From: Methylopila sp. 73B
GTDB lineage: Bacteria; Pseudomonadota; Alphaproteobacteria; Rhizobiales; Methylopilaceae
Assembly (NCBI RefSeq): GCF_000526315.1
Contig: NZ_JAFV01000001.1
Coordinates: 1,922,001-1,986,000, forward strand
DNA length: 64,000 bases
Direction: 5' to 3'
The notes beneath the pieces were generated by a model, which worked only from the letters and a program-made list of their open reading frames with translations, did not search any database and had not been told where the DNA came from. This document shows positions 34,671-43,925 of this stretch, one piece after another; within the stretch, counting starts at the first letter, position 1, and each line of letters starts with the position of its first letter. The translations under genes and the position numbers were made by a program.

Positions 34671-37115
34671 ATGGCGGATTTCCCGACTCAGGCTCAGATC
34701 GTCATCGTCGGCGGCGGCATCATCGGCGTCTCGACGGCCTACCATCTGGCGAAGCTCGGCCTGAAGGACGTCGTGCTGCTGGAGCGGCACAAGCTGACCT
34801 CCGGCTCGACCTTCCACGCCGCCGGCCTCGTCGGCCAGCTGCGCTCGAACGCGAACATCACCCAGCTGCTCGGCGAGAGCGTAAAGCTCTACCAGACGCT
34901 GGAGCAGGAGACCGGGCTCGCCACCGGCTGGAAGATGAACGGCGGCCTGCGCCTCGCGTGCACGCAGGAGCGCTGGACCGAGGTGAAGCGGCAGGCGACC
35001 ACCGCGCGCTCGTTCGGCCTCGAGATGCACCTGCTGACCCCGAAGGAGGCGCTGGACCTCTGGCCGCTGATGGACGTCTCAGACGTGATCGGCGCCGCCT
35101 TCCTGCCGACCGACGGCCAGGCCAACCCCTCCGACATCACCGGCTCGCTCGCCAAGGGCGCGCGCATGCACGGCGCGCGGATCATCGAGGACACGGAGGT
35201 GACGGGCTTCCGGATCGAGAACGGCCGCGTCACCGCGGTCGAGACCGACCGGGGAGCGATCGCCTGCGAGATCGTGGTGAACTGCGCGGGCCAGTGGGCG
35301 CGCGAGATCGGGCGCATGGCGGGGGTGAACGTGCCGCTGGTCTCGGTCGAGCACCAGTACATGATCACCGAGCCGATCCCCGGCGTGACCTCCTCGCTGC
35401 CGACGCTGCGCGATCCGGACCGGCTGACCTACTACAAGGAGGAGGTCGGCGGGCTGGTGATGGGCGGCTACGAGTCGAACCCGATCCCCTGGGGCGTCGA
35501 CGGCTTCCCGAAGGGGTTCAATTTCCAGCTGTTGCCGTCGAATTTCGACCATTTCGAGCCGTTGATGGAGCTCGCGCTCGGCCGCGTGCCGGCGCTGGAG
35601 ACGGCGGGCGTCAAGGAGCTGATCAACGGGCCGGAGAGCTTCACGCCGGACGGCGCCTTCATCCTCGGCCAGGCGCCGGAGCTGACCGGCTTCTTCGTCG
35701 GCGCCGGCTTCAACGCCTTCGGCATCGCGTCGGGCGGCGGCGCGGGCAAGGCGCTGGCGGAATGGATCGCCGGCGGCGCCGCGCCCTATGATCTCGCGGC
35801 CGTCGACATCCTGCGCTTCGGCCGCAACCACCACGACGTGGCCTGGGTGCGCGCGCGCACGCTGGAGGCCTACGGCAAGCACTACACCATCGCCTGGCCG
35901 CACGAGGAGCACGCGAGCGGCCGCCCGCTGCGGCGCTCGCCGCTCTACGACCGCCTGAAGGCCAAGGGCGCCGTGTTCGGCGAGAAGCTCGGCTGGGAGC
36001 GCCCGAACTGGTTCGCACGAGCGGGCGAAGAGGCCGCGGACCGCTACACCTTCGGCCGCCCGAACTGGACCGACGCGGTCGCGCGCGAGCACCGGGCGGT
36101 GCGCGAGGCGGTCGGCCTGTTCGACCAGACCTCCTTCGCCAAGTTCCGCCTGATCGGCCGCGACGCCGAGGCCGCGCTGTCGTGGCTGAGCGCGGCAGAG
36201 GTGGCGCGGCCCGCGGGCTCGGTCTTCGTCGCGCCGATGCTGACCCCGAAGGGCGGGCTCGCCTGCGACCTGACCGTCTGCCGGGTCGCGGCCGACGACT
36301 TCTACCTCATCGCCGGCACGGGCGCGGCCACCAAGGACTTCGACTGGCTCCGCCGCAACATCCCCGCCGGCCTGGACGCGCACCTGATCGACGTGTCCTC
36401 CGCCTACGCCGTGCTCAGCCTGATGGGCCCCAACGCCCGGGCCCTGCTGGAGCGGCTCACCGGCGACGACGTCTCGAACGCGGGGCTGCCGTTCGGGCGG
36501 GCGAAGCGCATCAGCGTCGCCGGCGCGCCGACGCTCGCGCTGCGCATCACCTATGTGGGCGAGCTCGGCTTCGAGCTGCACCTGCCCGTGGAGTTCGCCG
36601 CGACCGTCTACGACGCGCTTGCGGCCGAAGGAGCAGCCTTCGGGCTGGTCGACGCCGGCTACCGGGCGATCGAGACGCTGCGGCTGGAGAAGGGCTACTG
36701 GGCCTCCGGCGCGGACGTCGGGCCGGACCACACCCCGTTCGAGGCCGGCTTCGGGTGGGCCGTCGCGCTCGATAAGGGCGCGGACTTCATCGGCCGCGAG
36801 GCGCTGCGCGCGCGCCGGGGCGAGCCGCTGAAGAAGCGGCTTGCAGGCTTTACCGTGGAAGACCCGGACGTCGTGCTGCTCGGCCGGGAGACGATCTACC
36901 GGAACGGCGAGCGCGTCGGCTGGCTCTCGAGCGGAGGGTTCGGGCACACGCTCGGCCGGCCGATCGGCTACGGCTACGTGCGCCGCCCGGAGGGCCTCGA
37001 CGACGCCTTCGTGCTGGCAGGCGCCTACGAGCTCGACGTCGCGACCGTGCGCGTGCCGGCGAGGGTCCATCTCGCGCCGCTGTACGATCCCGAGATGCGG
37101 CGCGTGCTCGCGTAA
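34671..37115 (+). CDS. FAD-dependent dimethylglycine/sarcosine dehydrogenase-like protein with GcvT domain
   Basis: An 814-residue oxidoreductase. The FAD-binding site QIVIVGGGIIGVSTAYHLAKLGLKDVVLLER lies at residues 9-40, and TSGSTFHAAGLVGQLR holds the histidine that links FAD covalently in this family. DAO and FAO_M domains fill about residues 1-430. The GcvT-type folate domain (NWTDAVAREHRAVREAVGLFDQTSFAKFRLIG onward) and its C-terminal barrel fill the rest. Such enzymes demethylate dimethylglycine or sarcosine and pass formaldehyde to tetrahydrofolate. A betaine-type importer follows, consistent with betaine breakdown. The ATG at 34671 is chosen since upstream sequence is unlike the family. 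Confidence 0.88.
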   Translation: MADFPTQAQIVIVGGGIIGVSTAYHLAKLGLKDVVLLERHKLTSGSTFHAAGLVGQLRSNANITQLLGESVKLYQTLEQETGLATGWKMNGGLRLACTQERWTEVKRQATTARSFGLEMHLLTPKEALDLWPLMDVSDVIGAAFLPTDGQANPSDITGSLAKGARMHGARIIEDTEVTGFRIENGRVTAVETDRGAIACEIVVNCAGQWAREIGRMAGVNVPLVSVEHQYMITEPIPGVTSSLPTLRDPDRLTYYKEEVGGLVMGGYESNPIPWGVDGFPKGFNFQLLPSNFDHFEPLMELALGRVPALETAGVKELINGPESFTPDGAFILGQAPELTGFFVGAGFNAFGIASGGGAGKALAEWIAGGAAPYDLAAVDILRFGRNHHDVAWVRARTLEAYGKHYTIAWPHEEHASGRPLRRSPLYDRLKAKGAVFGEKLGWERPNWFARAGEEAADRYTFGRPNWTDAVAREHRAVREAVGLFDQTSFAKFRLIGRDAEAALSWLSAAEVARPAGSVFVAPMLTPKGGLACDLTVCRVAADDFYLIAGTGAATKDFDWLRRNIPAGLDAHLIDVSSAYAVLSLMGPNARALLERLTGDDVSNAGLPFGRAKRISVAGAPTLALRITYVGELGFELHLPVEFAATVYDALAAEGAAFGLVDAGYRAIETLRLEKGYWASGADVGPDHTPFEAGFGWAVALDKGADFIGREALRARRGEPLKKRLAGFTVEDPDVVLLGRETIYRNGERVGWLSSGGFGHTLGRPIGYGYVRRPEGLDDAFVLAGAYELDVATVRVPARVHLAPLYDPEMRRVLA

Positions 37116-37250
37116 CAGGCGCGTGATCGGCCAGGGCGCCGCAGGACGAGGCGCCCCGAGCTGAATTGCCCTGCGCGCGAACTTTTTTCTTCGGAAGAAA
37201 GCCTCGGACGTCAACAGAAACCCTCGCCCGGTGTGGAGTTTCCTTCCCTC

Positions 37251-37267
37251 TGGCATCGAACCTGCAT
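37251..37267 (+). promoter_or_regulatory. Possible sigma-54 promoter upstream of the betaine-type binding protein gene
   Basis: TGGCATCGAACCTGCAT has GG (37252-37253) and GC (37264-37265) separated by 10 bases, as sigma-54 requires. It differs from TGGCACG-N4-TTGCW at three positions. It lies 42 bp before the ATG. Plausible for nitrogen-regulated uptake, not certain. Confidence 0.45.
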
Positions 37268-37308
37268 TACGCTGCTGGCCAAGTCCGGACGTCCCGAGGA
37301 GGACCGAC

Positions 37309-38253
37309 ATGCGACGCATTCTGACGAGCCTGATCGTAGCCAGCACGGTGGCGCTCGCCTCCGCCGCGGCCGCCGCCGCGCCCGAGTCCAAGGACCCGAT
37401 CAAGATCACCCTGAACGACTGGACCGGCCAGCTCCTCACCGCGCACATCATGGGCGGCGTGCTCGAGAAGGCCGGCTACACCGTGCAGTACGTGCCGGCG
37501 GACTATCTCGCGCAGTTCGCGGGGATGCGCACCGGCGATCTCACCGTGGCGATGGAGGTGTGGGCGACCACCGCCAAGGAGGCGATGGACGCCGCGATCG
37601 ACGCCGGCGGCGTGGAGAACGTCGGCGAAACCGGCATGCAGGCGCGCGAGGACTGGTGGTACCCGTCCTACATGAAGGAGAAGTGCCCCGGCCTGCCGGA
37701 CTGGAAGGCGCTGAAGGACTGCGCCGAGGCCTTCTCGACGCCGGAGACCGCGCCGAAGGGCCGCTACCTCGGCGGCCCCGTGACTTGGGGCGGCTACGAC
37801 GAGGAGCGCATCCAGGCGCTCGACCTGCCGTTCGAGGTGGTGCACGCCGGCACCGACGCGGCCCTCTTCGCCGAGCTGAAGAGCGCCTACGAGCGCAAGG
37901 CCCCGGTGCTGCTGTGGATCTACGCGCCGCACTGGGCCCCCATCAAGTACGAGGGCGAGTGGGTCGAGTTCCCGAAGTACGAGAAGGCTTGCTACGAGGA
38001 TCCGGCCTGGGGCTCCAACAAGGACGCCAAGTACGATTGCGCCAAGCCGGTCGGCCCGATCTACAAGGCGGTCTGGACCGGCATGAAGGACAAGTGGCCG
38101 ACGGCCTACAAGGCGGTGAAGGCCTACGCCTTCGACAACAAGGGCATCGGCGAGCTCGCGGCCCGCGTCGACATCGACGGCGAGAAGGTCGAGGCGGTCG
38201 CGGCCGACTGGGTGGCCAAGAACGAGGCCGTCTGGAGCGCGTGGCTGAAGTAG
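37309..38253 (+). CDS. Glycine betaine-type ABC transporter substrate-binding protein
   Basis: A 314-residue periplasmic protein of the OpuAC family. The signal peptide RRILTSLIVASTVALASAAAAA is followed by DPIKITLNDWTGQLLTAHIMGGVLEKAGYTVQYVPADY. Aromatic residues typical of quaternary-amine cages are frequent (EDWWYPSYM, LLWIYAPHWAPIKYEG). GAGGAGG sits eight bases before the ATG at 37309. The ATPase and permease follow after a 319 bp gap. Betaine, choline, dimethylglycine or a related compound is the likely ligand. Confidence 0.9.
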   Translation: MRRILTSLIVASTVALASAAAAAAPESKDPIKITLNDWTGQLLTAHIMGGVLEKAGYTVQYVPADYLAQFAGMRTGDLTVAMEVWATTAKEAMDAAIDAGGVENVGETGMQAREDWWYPSYMKEKCPGLPDWKALKDCAEAFSTPETAPKGRYLGGPVTWGGYDEERIQALDLPFEVVHAGTDAALFAELKSAYERKAPVLLWIYAPHWAPIKYEGEWVEFPKYEKACYEDPAWGSNKDAKYDCAKPVGPIYKAVWTGMKDKWPTAYKAVKAYAFDNKGIGELAARVDIDGEKVEAVAADWVAKNEAVWSAWLK

Positions 38254-38292
38254 GCTGAGGCGTCGCGGCCCGGTCGGCGACCGAACCTTGGG

Positions 38293-38449
38293 GTGCGTGC
38301 TTCGAGACGCGCCCCTCCGGGCCGCTCCTCAGCATGAGGAGGTGTTTGATTTTGAGGCCAGGACGTTCGCGAGCTCCAGACAGTGTCATGCTCCCGGACG
38401 TCCTCATGCTGAGGAGCCCGCCTTTCGGCGGGCGTCTCGAAGCACGCAC
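38293..38449. repeat. Palindromic repeat family B, copy B3, within a 319 bp gap
   Basis: About 157 bp with arms GTGCGTGCTTCGAGACGC and GCGTCTCGAAGCACGCAC and inner CTCCTCAGCATGAGGAGG / CCTCATGCTGAGGAG hairpins. The gap 38254-38572 between the binding protein and ATPase genes holds this element and nothing else I can identify. Confidence 0.87.
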
Positions 38450-38572
38450 CACCTCCGAGCCAATCGGCCTCGCCGAACGGCCCGCAGGGGCCTCTTTACG
38501 CTTCGTTTCCTCGCCCTGCGTCCCATCGGCGCTTAGGCGGGACGTGTCAGCAACCGTCGCGCGGAGCTGTCG

Positions 38573-39607
38573 ATGAGCCACCCCATCCTCGCCTGCAAAG
38601 GCGTCGCCAAGCTCTACGGAGCCAAGGCCTCGCGCTTCGTCCGCGACGGGCGTTTTGGAGGCGCGCCGGAGGAGCTCGCGGCCGCAGGCGTCGTCTCGGC
38701 CGTCCGCGACGTCGACCTTGAGATCGCCCGCGGCGAAACCTTCGTGATCATGGGGCTGTCGGGCTCGGGCAAGTCCACGCTCGTCCGCTGCCTCTCCGCC
38801 CTCACGCCGCCCAGCGCCGGCGAGGTCCTGTTCGAGGGCAAGAACCTCAGCACCATGGCCGAGGGCGACCTCCTGCAGATCCGCCGGCACCAGATGGGCA
38901 TGGTGTTCCAGAACTTCGCCCTGCTGCCGCATCTCACAGTGCTGGGCAACGTGGCCTTCCCGCTCGACGTGCAGGGCGTGAGGAAGGCGGAACGCGAGGC
39001 CAAGGCGCTGGAGATGATCCGGCTCGTCGGCCTGTCGGGCCGCGAGGGCCGCTTCCCGCGCGAACTCTCCGGCGGCCAGCAGCAGCGCGTCGGCATCGCC
39101 CGCTCGCTCGCGGTGAAGCCCGACCTCTGGTTCCTCGACGAGCCGTTCTCGGCGCTCGACCCACTGATCCGCCGCGAGATGCAGGACGAGGTGCTGCGGC
39201 TGCAAGGCCTGCTGAAGAAGACCATCGTCTTCATCACCCACGACTTCGACGAGGCGGTGCGGATCGCGGATCGCATCGCCATCATGAAGGATGGCCGCAT
39301 CGAACAGATCGGCACGGCGGAGGAGCTCGTGCTGCGCCCTGCGACCGACTACGTCCGCGCCTTCACGCAGGAGGCGCCGCGGGCCAAGATCCTGACCGCA
39401 CGCTCCGTGATGGCGCCCGCGCCGTCGGGCGCCGAGTTCGCCGGCCGCGTCGACGCCCGCGCGCGCATCGCCTCCTTCGCCCACGAGGTCGAGGCGGCCG
39501 ACCGGCCCTTCGCGGTGGTCGACGGCGGCGCTGTGATCGGCGTGGTCGACCGGCTCGCGATGATCGACGTTCTGGTCGGCCGCGAGCGGAAGGCCGTCGC
39601 GGCGTGA
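38573..39607 (+). CDS. Quaternary-amine ABC transporter ATP-binding protein (ProV/OpuAA-like)
   Basis: A 344-residue ATPase. The pre-Walker region SAVRDVDLEIARGETFVIMGLSGSGKSTLVRCLSAL, the Q-loop MVFQNFALLPHLTVLGNVAF, the signature RELSGGQQQRVGIARSL, Walker B LWFLDEPFSALDPLIRREMQ and the switch FITHDFDEAVRIADRIAIM are all intact. FVIMGLSGSGKSTLVRC is typical of glycine betaine ATPases. The C-terminus has a CBS-like part (ARSVMAPAP ... GVVDRLAMIDVLVG), perhaps one motif pair instead of two. Its stop overlaps the permease GTG. Confidence 0.92.
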   Translation: MSHPILACKGVAKLYGAKASRFVRDGRFGGAPEELAAAGVVSAVRDVDLEIARGETFVIMGLSGSGKSTLVRCLSALTPPSAGEVLFEGKNLSTMAEGDLLQIRRHQMGMVFQNFALLPHLTVLGNVAFPLDVQGVRKAEREAKALEMIRLVGLSGREGRFPRELSGGQQQRVGIARSLAVKPDLWFLDEPFSALDPLIRREMQDEVLRLQGLLKKTIVFITHDFDEAVRIADRIAIMKDGRIEQIGTAEELVLRPATDYVRAFTQEAPRAKILTARSVMAPAPSGAEFAGRVDARARIASFAHEVEAADRPFAVVDGGAVIGVVDRLAMIDVLVGRERKAVAA

Positions 39608-41625
39608 GCGTCGCCGCCGCGACGCATCCGCCGGCGACGCCGCGCGCGGGCGTCCCCCTGCTGCGCTTCGCCGTCCCCCTGGCGCTCGTCCTCGTCACCG
39701 CGGTCTTCGTGTCGCTGCCGACGAGCGCGCTGCCGGCCTGGGCGTGGAAATACCCGCTCGCGTGGCAGGCGCCGCTGCCGGCGTGGATCTCGGCCTTCAT
39801 GAAGTGGCTGATGGAGACCGCGTCGCTCGGCCTGTTCACGGTGCGCGACCTCACCCGCGGCGTCGCGAGCGCGCTCGACGCGGTGCTGTTCGCGGCGAAG
39901 GCGGTGCTCGCGACCGGCGTCGTGCAGGGCGCGGGCGCAAGCGCCACGACCCTCGTGCCGCCGATCCCATGGTTCGCGATGATCCTGGCGAGCTCCGCCG
40001 CGGCCTACGCCGTGGGCGGGCGCAGGCTCGCCTTCGGCATGGCGGCGGGACTGCTGTATCTCGCCGTCTTCGGCCAATGGGCGAGCGCCATGATCACGCT
40101 GGCCTCGGTCTTGGTCGCGAGCGTGATCGGGGCGGCCGGCGGCCTGCTGATCGGCCTCGCCTGCGTCCGCTGGCGAACGCTCGAGCGCCTCATGTCGCCG
40201 CTGCTCGACATGGCGCAGACCATGCCGGTCTTCGCCTACCTGCTGCCGATGCTGATCCTGTTCGGCTTCGGCCCCGCCTCCGCGATGGTTGCGACGGTGA
40301 TCTACGCCCTGCCCCCGATGGTGCGGGTGACGATCGTCGCGATCCGCGCCGTGCCGGAGGAGATCCGCGAGCTCGGCGTCATGTCCGGCTGCACTCGGCG
40401 CCAGATCACCTGGAAGATGCTCGTCCCAAGCGCGCTGCCCGCGCTGATGGTGGGCGTGAATCAGGTGATCATGCTCTCGCTCAACGTCGTCATCATCGCC
40501 TCGATGATCGGCGCCGGCGGTCTCGGCTGGGACGTGCTGGCGGCGCTGCGGCGGCTCGACATCGGCGGCGGGCTGGAGGCGGGCCTCGCCATCACGGTGC
40601 TCGCGGTGCTGCTCGACCGCTTCGCGCAAGCGATGGCGCAGCGCGCCGAGCGCGTGGCGAAGGAGGACGGCGCGGGGGCGGCCGGCCGGCGTCTGGCGGT
40701 GCGCGCCGCGCTCGTCGCGGCCCTGCTGCTCTGGATCGCCGCGGCGGTCTGGCCGCAGATCGCGCTCTACCCCGACGGCTGGAGACTCTCGACTGCACCG
40801 TACTGGAGCCAGCTCGTCAGCTGGATCAACGTCAACTTCTTCAGCGCGCTGGACGCGATCCGCACCGCGGCGCTGCTCAACGTGCTGACGCCCGTGAAGC
40901 GCTTCATGCTCGCCCTGCCATGGCCGTGGGTCGTGGCGCTGGTCATGCTGGCCGGCTGGCGGCTCGGAGGCCTGCGGCTGGCGCTGACCACGGGCGCGAT
41001 GACGCTGTTCCTGGCGGTGGTCGGCCTGTGGCAGACCTCGATGCTGACCGTCTATCTCTGCGGCGTCGCGGTGGTCATCTCGGTCGCGATCGGCGTGCCG
41101 ATCGGTGTCGCCGCCGCCAACCGTCCGCGGCTGTGGCGGGTGGTCGAGGCCGTCATCGACACGTTGCAGACGCTGCCGGCCTTCATCTACCTCATCCCGA
41201 TCGTGATGCTGTTCCGGGTCGGCGACTTCACCGCGCTGATCGCGATCGTGCTCTACGCCGTCGCGCCCGCCATCCGCTACACCGCCCACGGCGTGCGCCG
41301 CGTCCCCGCCACGCTGATCGAGGCGGGCCAGATGACCGGCTGCAGCCGCCGGCAGCTGCTCACCCGCATTCGCCTGCCGCTGGCGGCGCCCGACATTCTG
41401 CTCGGCCTCAACCAGACGATCATGCTGGCCTTGTCCATGCTCGTGATCACCGCGCTCGTCGGCACGCGCGATCTGGGCCAGGAGACCTACATGGCGCTAT
41501 CGAAGGCCGACGTCGGCCGCGGGCTGGTCGCGGGCGTCTGCGTCGCCTTCATCGGCATGGTGGCCGACCGGCTGATCTCGGCGGCCGCCGAACGCCTGCG
41601 CAGGCGCACCGGGCTCGCCGCGTGA
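39604..41625 (+). CDS. Quaternary-amine ABC permease with two tandem permease domains
   Basis: A 673-residue protein that is a head-to-tail duplication. The first EAA-type unit reads MSPLLDMAQTMPVFAYLLPMLILFGFGPASAMVATVIYALPPMVRVT, with ELGVMSGCTRRQITWKMLVPSALPALMVGVNQVIML. The second unit repeats it as VVEAVIDTLQTLPAFIYLIPIVMLFRVGDFTALIAIVLYAVAPAIRYT and EAGQMTGCSRRQLLTRIRLPLAAPDILLGLNQTIMLAL. The first half is about residues 1-340, the second 360-673. One polypeptide may therefore supply both subunits of the channel. The GTG start overlaps the ATPase stop (GTGA). Confidence 0.93.
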   Translation: MSVAAATHPPATPRAGVPLLRFAVPLALVLVTAVFVSLPTSALPAWAWKYPLAWQAPLPAWISAFMKWLMETASLGLFTVRDLTRGVASALDAVLFAAKAVLATGVVQGAGASATTLVPPIPWFAMILASSAAAYAVGGRRLAFGMAAGLLYLAVFGQWASAMITLASVLVASVIGAAGGLLIGLACVRWRTLERLMSPLLDMAQTMPVFAYLLPMLILFGFGPASAMVATVIYALPPMVRVTIVAIRAVPEEIRELGVMSGCTRRQITWKMLVPSALPALMVGVNQVIMLSLNVVIIASMIGAGGLGWDVLAALRRLDIGGGLEAGLAITVLAVLLDRFAQAMAQRAERVAKEDGAGAAGRRLAVRAALVAALLLWIAAAVWPQIALYPDGWRLSTAPYWSQLVSWINVNFFSALDAIRTAALLNVLTPVKRFMLALPWPWVVALVMLAGWRLGGLRLALTTGAMTLFLAVVGLWQTSMLTVYLCGVAVVISVAIGVPIGVAAANRPRLWRVVEAVIDTLQTLPAFIYLIPIVMLFRVGDFTALIAIVLYAVAPAIRYTAHGVRRVPATLIEAGQMTGCSRRQLLTRIRLPLAAPDILLGLNQTIMLALSMLVITALVGTRDLGQETYMALSKADVGRGLVAGVCVAFIGMVADRLISAAAERLRRRTGLAA

Positions 41626-42500
41626 CGACGAACGCGCTCGACCGCATCCGCGCGCTGCCGCTCTGGACGGGCAAGGTCGAGCCGCGGCCGCTCGCGGGCG
41701 GAATCACCAACAGCAACTTCCTGGTGGAGGACGGCGGGGCGCGCTTCGTGGTGCGGCTCGGCGAAGACATCCCCGCGCACAACGTCATGCGCTTCAACGA
41801 ACGGGCGGCGTCATTGGCGGCTGAGCGCGCCGGCGTCTCGCCCGCGCTGCGCCATTTCGAGCCCGGCCTGATCGTCATCGACTACATCGAGGCCCGCACC
41901 TTCACCGAACAGGACGTGCGGGACCACCTGCCGCGGGTCGCCGAGCTGATCCGCCGCGCCCACCGGGAGGTGACCCGCGAAATCCGCGGGCCGGCGCTTG
42001 CCTTCTGGACCTTCCACATCCTGCGCTCCTACGTCCACGCCCTGCGCGAGCGCGGCCATCGGCTGGCCGGCGACCTCCCCCGCTACGCGCGCGTCGCCGA
42101 GCGGCTGGAGGCGACGCTCGGGCCGACCGAGATCGTCTTCGGCCACAACGACCTGTTGCCCGGCAACTTCCTCGACGACGGCGATCGGCTCTGGCTGATC
42201 GACTGGGACTACGGCGGCTTCAACACGCCGCTGTTCGACCTCGGCGGCCTCGCCTCCAACAACGGCTTCAGCCCGGCGCAGCGCGACGAACTGCTCGCGA
42301 TCTACTACGGGCGCGCGCCCGACGACCGCCTGCGGCTGCGGCTGCAGGCGATGCTCGTCGCCTCGCTGCTGCGCGAGGCGCTGTGGAGCATGGTGTCGGA
42401 GAGCGAGTCGACGATCGACTTCGACTACCAGGCCTACACCGCCGAAAACCTGGCGCGGTTCGAGCGGGCGCTCGCCGAGTTCGCGGCCATGGCCGGCTGA
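41622..42500 (+). CDS. Choline/ethanolamine kinase-like phosphotransferase
   Basis: A 292-residue APH/ChoK-fold kinase. RPLAGGITNSNFLVEDGGARFVVRLGED is the choline-kinase-type N-lobe; the Brenner-type catalytic loop is VFGHNDLLPGNFLDDGDRLWLIDWDYGGFNTPLFDLGGLASNN. The GTG start overlaps the permease stop, so it is coupled to the importer. LicA-like kinases phosphorylate choline on uptake; a related methylated amine or amino alcohol is possible here. The presence of a DeoR regulator next to it, which often senses a phosphorylated compound, fits. Confidence 0.85.
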   Translation: MTTNALDRIRALPLWTGKVEPRPLAGGITNSNFLVEDGGARFVVRLGEDIPAHNVMRFNERAASLAAERAGVSPALRHFEPGLIVIDYIEARTFTEQDVRDHLPRVAELIRRAHREVTREIRGPALAFWTFHILRSYVHALRERGHRLAGDLPRYARVAERLEATLGPTEIVFGHNDLLPGNFLDDGDRLWLIDWDYGGFNTPLFDLGGLASNNGFSPAQRDELLAIYYGRAPDDRLRLRLQAMLVASLLREALWSMVSESESTIDFDYQAYTAENLARFERALAEFAAMAG

Positions 42501-42619
42501 ACCGGCGCATCGCCACGCAATCCGGCGCCCAGTATGACGTTTTGACTGTCGGCGACGAGGCTTTGCGCCTAGGTTCTGGGAACAGCGTCGCCCCGCTCAG
42601 AGCCCCGCGAGACCCCGCA

Positions 42620-43420
42620 ATGTCGCTGAAGCGCCAGAACGACATCCTGCAGGCCGTCCGGGCGAACGGCAGCTTCAGCATCGCCGAGCTCGCCACGCGG
42701 CTCGCGGTCTCGACCGAGACGATCCGGCGCAACGTCCAGCCGCTGATCGACGACGGCGCGCTGCTGCGCTTCCACGGCGGCGTGATGCTGCCGGAGGCGG
42801 TCGACGAGCCGCCGTTCCAGCGGCGCATGCAGGTGAACCACGAGGCCAAGTGGGCGCTGGCCGGCATCGTGCGGGATCAGGTCCGCGACGGCGACAGCCT
42901 GATCCTCGACAACGGCACGACCTCCGCCTACGTCGCCGACGCGCTCGCGTCGCACTCGCGCCTGACGGTCGTCACCCACTCCGTCCAGATCGCCTATCGC
43001 CTCGCCTCGCGGAACGGCAACCGCGTGTTCTTCGCGGGCGGCGAACTCTCCGGCGAGGACGGCTCGGGGATCGGCCCCTCCGCGATCGAGTTCGTGCGGC
43101 AATTTCAGGTGCGCTACGCCTTCATCTCGGTCGGCGGCATCACGCTCGGCGGCGAACTCGGCGATTTCCATCTGTTCGAGGCCGAATTCGCCCGCGCGGC
43201 CCTGCAGCAGGCGCAGGAGACCTGGATCATCGCGGACGCGACCAAGTTCGGCCGCGAGGCTCCGGTGAAGGTGTGCCAGCTCTCGGCGGTCGACGCGATC
43301 GTGTCCGACGGCGCGCCGCCGGCGGAGTTCGCGGCGAAGTGCCGGGCCGGCGGCGTCCGTGTGCTGACGCCCCAGATGTCGAGGCTGGACCGCGCCGCGG
43401 CCGAGCGTCCGCAGGGCTGA
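42620..43420 (+). CDS. DeoR/GlpR family transcriptional regulator
   Basis: A 266-residue regulator. The N-terminal helix-turn-helix is LKRQNDILQAVRANGSFSIAELATRLAVSTETIRRNVQPLIDDGALLRFHGGVMLPE. The C-terminal DeoRC sensor domain has SLILDNGTTSAYVADAL, VTHSVQIAYRLA, FFAGGELSGEDGSGIGPSAIEFV and TWIIADATKFGREAPVKV, which fit sugar-phosphate-type sensing. It starts at ATG 42620, 119 bp after the kinase gene on the same strand, so it may regulate that module. Confidence 0.9.
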   Translation: MSLKRQNDILQAVRANGSFSIAELATRLAVSTETIRRNVQPLIDDGALLRFHGGVMLPEAVDEPPFQRRMQVNHEAKWALAGIVRDQVRDGDSLILDNGTTSAYVADALASHSRLTVVTHSVQIAYRLASRNGNRVFFAGGELSGEDGSGIGPSAIEFVRQFQVRYAFISVGGITLGGELGDFHLFEAEFARAALQQAQETWIIADATKFGREAPVKVCQLSAVDAIVSDGAPPAEFAAKCRAGGVRVLTPQMSRLDRAAAERPQG

Positions 43421-43495
43421 TCCCCGCCCTCTGGTCCCGCCGGCGGTCCGCCCCACTTCGGTCGGCGACGCCGAATCTTGTTCGAGGACCCGACG

Positions 43496-43891
43496 ATGGC
43501 CGCACTCATCCCCACACCGTCGCGCCGCGACGCGGAAATCGCCTCCACGGCGCTCGGCTGGCTGACGCTCGCCCTCGCGGCGGTGGAGTTGGCCGCGCCA
43601 GGGCGGCTGTCGCGCTCGCTCGGCCTGTCGGCGAACCACCAGTTCCTGAAGGGCTTCGGCGCGCGCGAGATGGCGACCGGCGCGGGCCTGTTCGGCTGGC
43701 GAAGGGGCCGCGGACGCTCGTTGTGGATCTGGGCGCGCGTCGCCGGCGACGCGATGGACATCGCGACGATCGCCCCGGCGCTCAGCCGCGACAACCCGAA
43801 GCGGAAGGCGGCGATCGCGGCTTTCGCGGTCGTGGTCGGCGTCACCCTCGTGGACGTGCTCTGCGCCCGCGCTCTCGACGACCGCGACTAA
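43496..43891 (+). CDS. Small integral membrane protein
   Basis: A 131-residue protein with three to four hydrophobic segments: STALGWLTLALAAVELAAPG, the conserved-looking LSANHQFLKGFGAREMATGAGLFGWRRG, and RKAAIAAFAVVVGVTLVDVLCA. The pattern SLGLS-FLKGFGAREMATGAGLF resembles small DUF4267-like membrane proteins and the N-terminal membrane part of some SRPBCC proteins. It starts at ATG 43496 after GAGGACCC; a TTG six codons upstream is less likely. No function is assigned. Confidence 0.72.
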   Translation: MAALIPTPSRRDAEIASTALGWLTLALAAVELAAPGRLSRSLGLSANHQFLKGFGAREMATGAGLFGWRRGRGRSLWIWARVAGDAMDIATIAPALSRDNPKRKAAIAAFAVVVGVTLVDVLCARALDDRD

Positions 43892-43925
43892 CGCGCAGGG
43901 CCGCCGCCCTGCGCGGCGCGACCCG

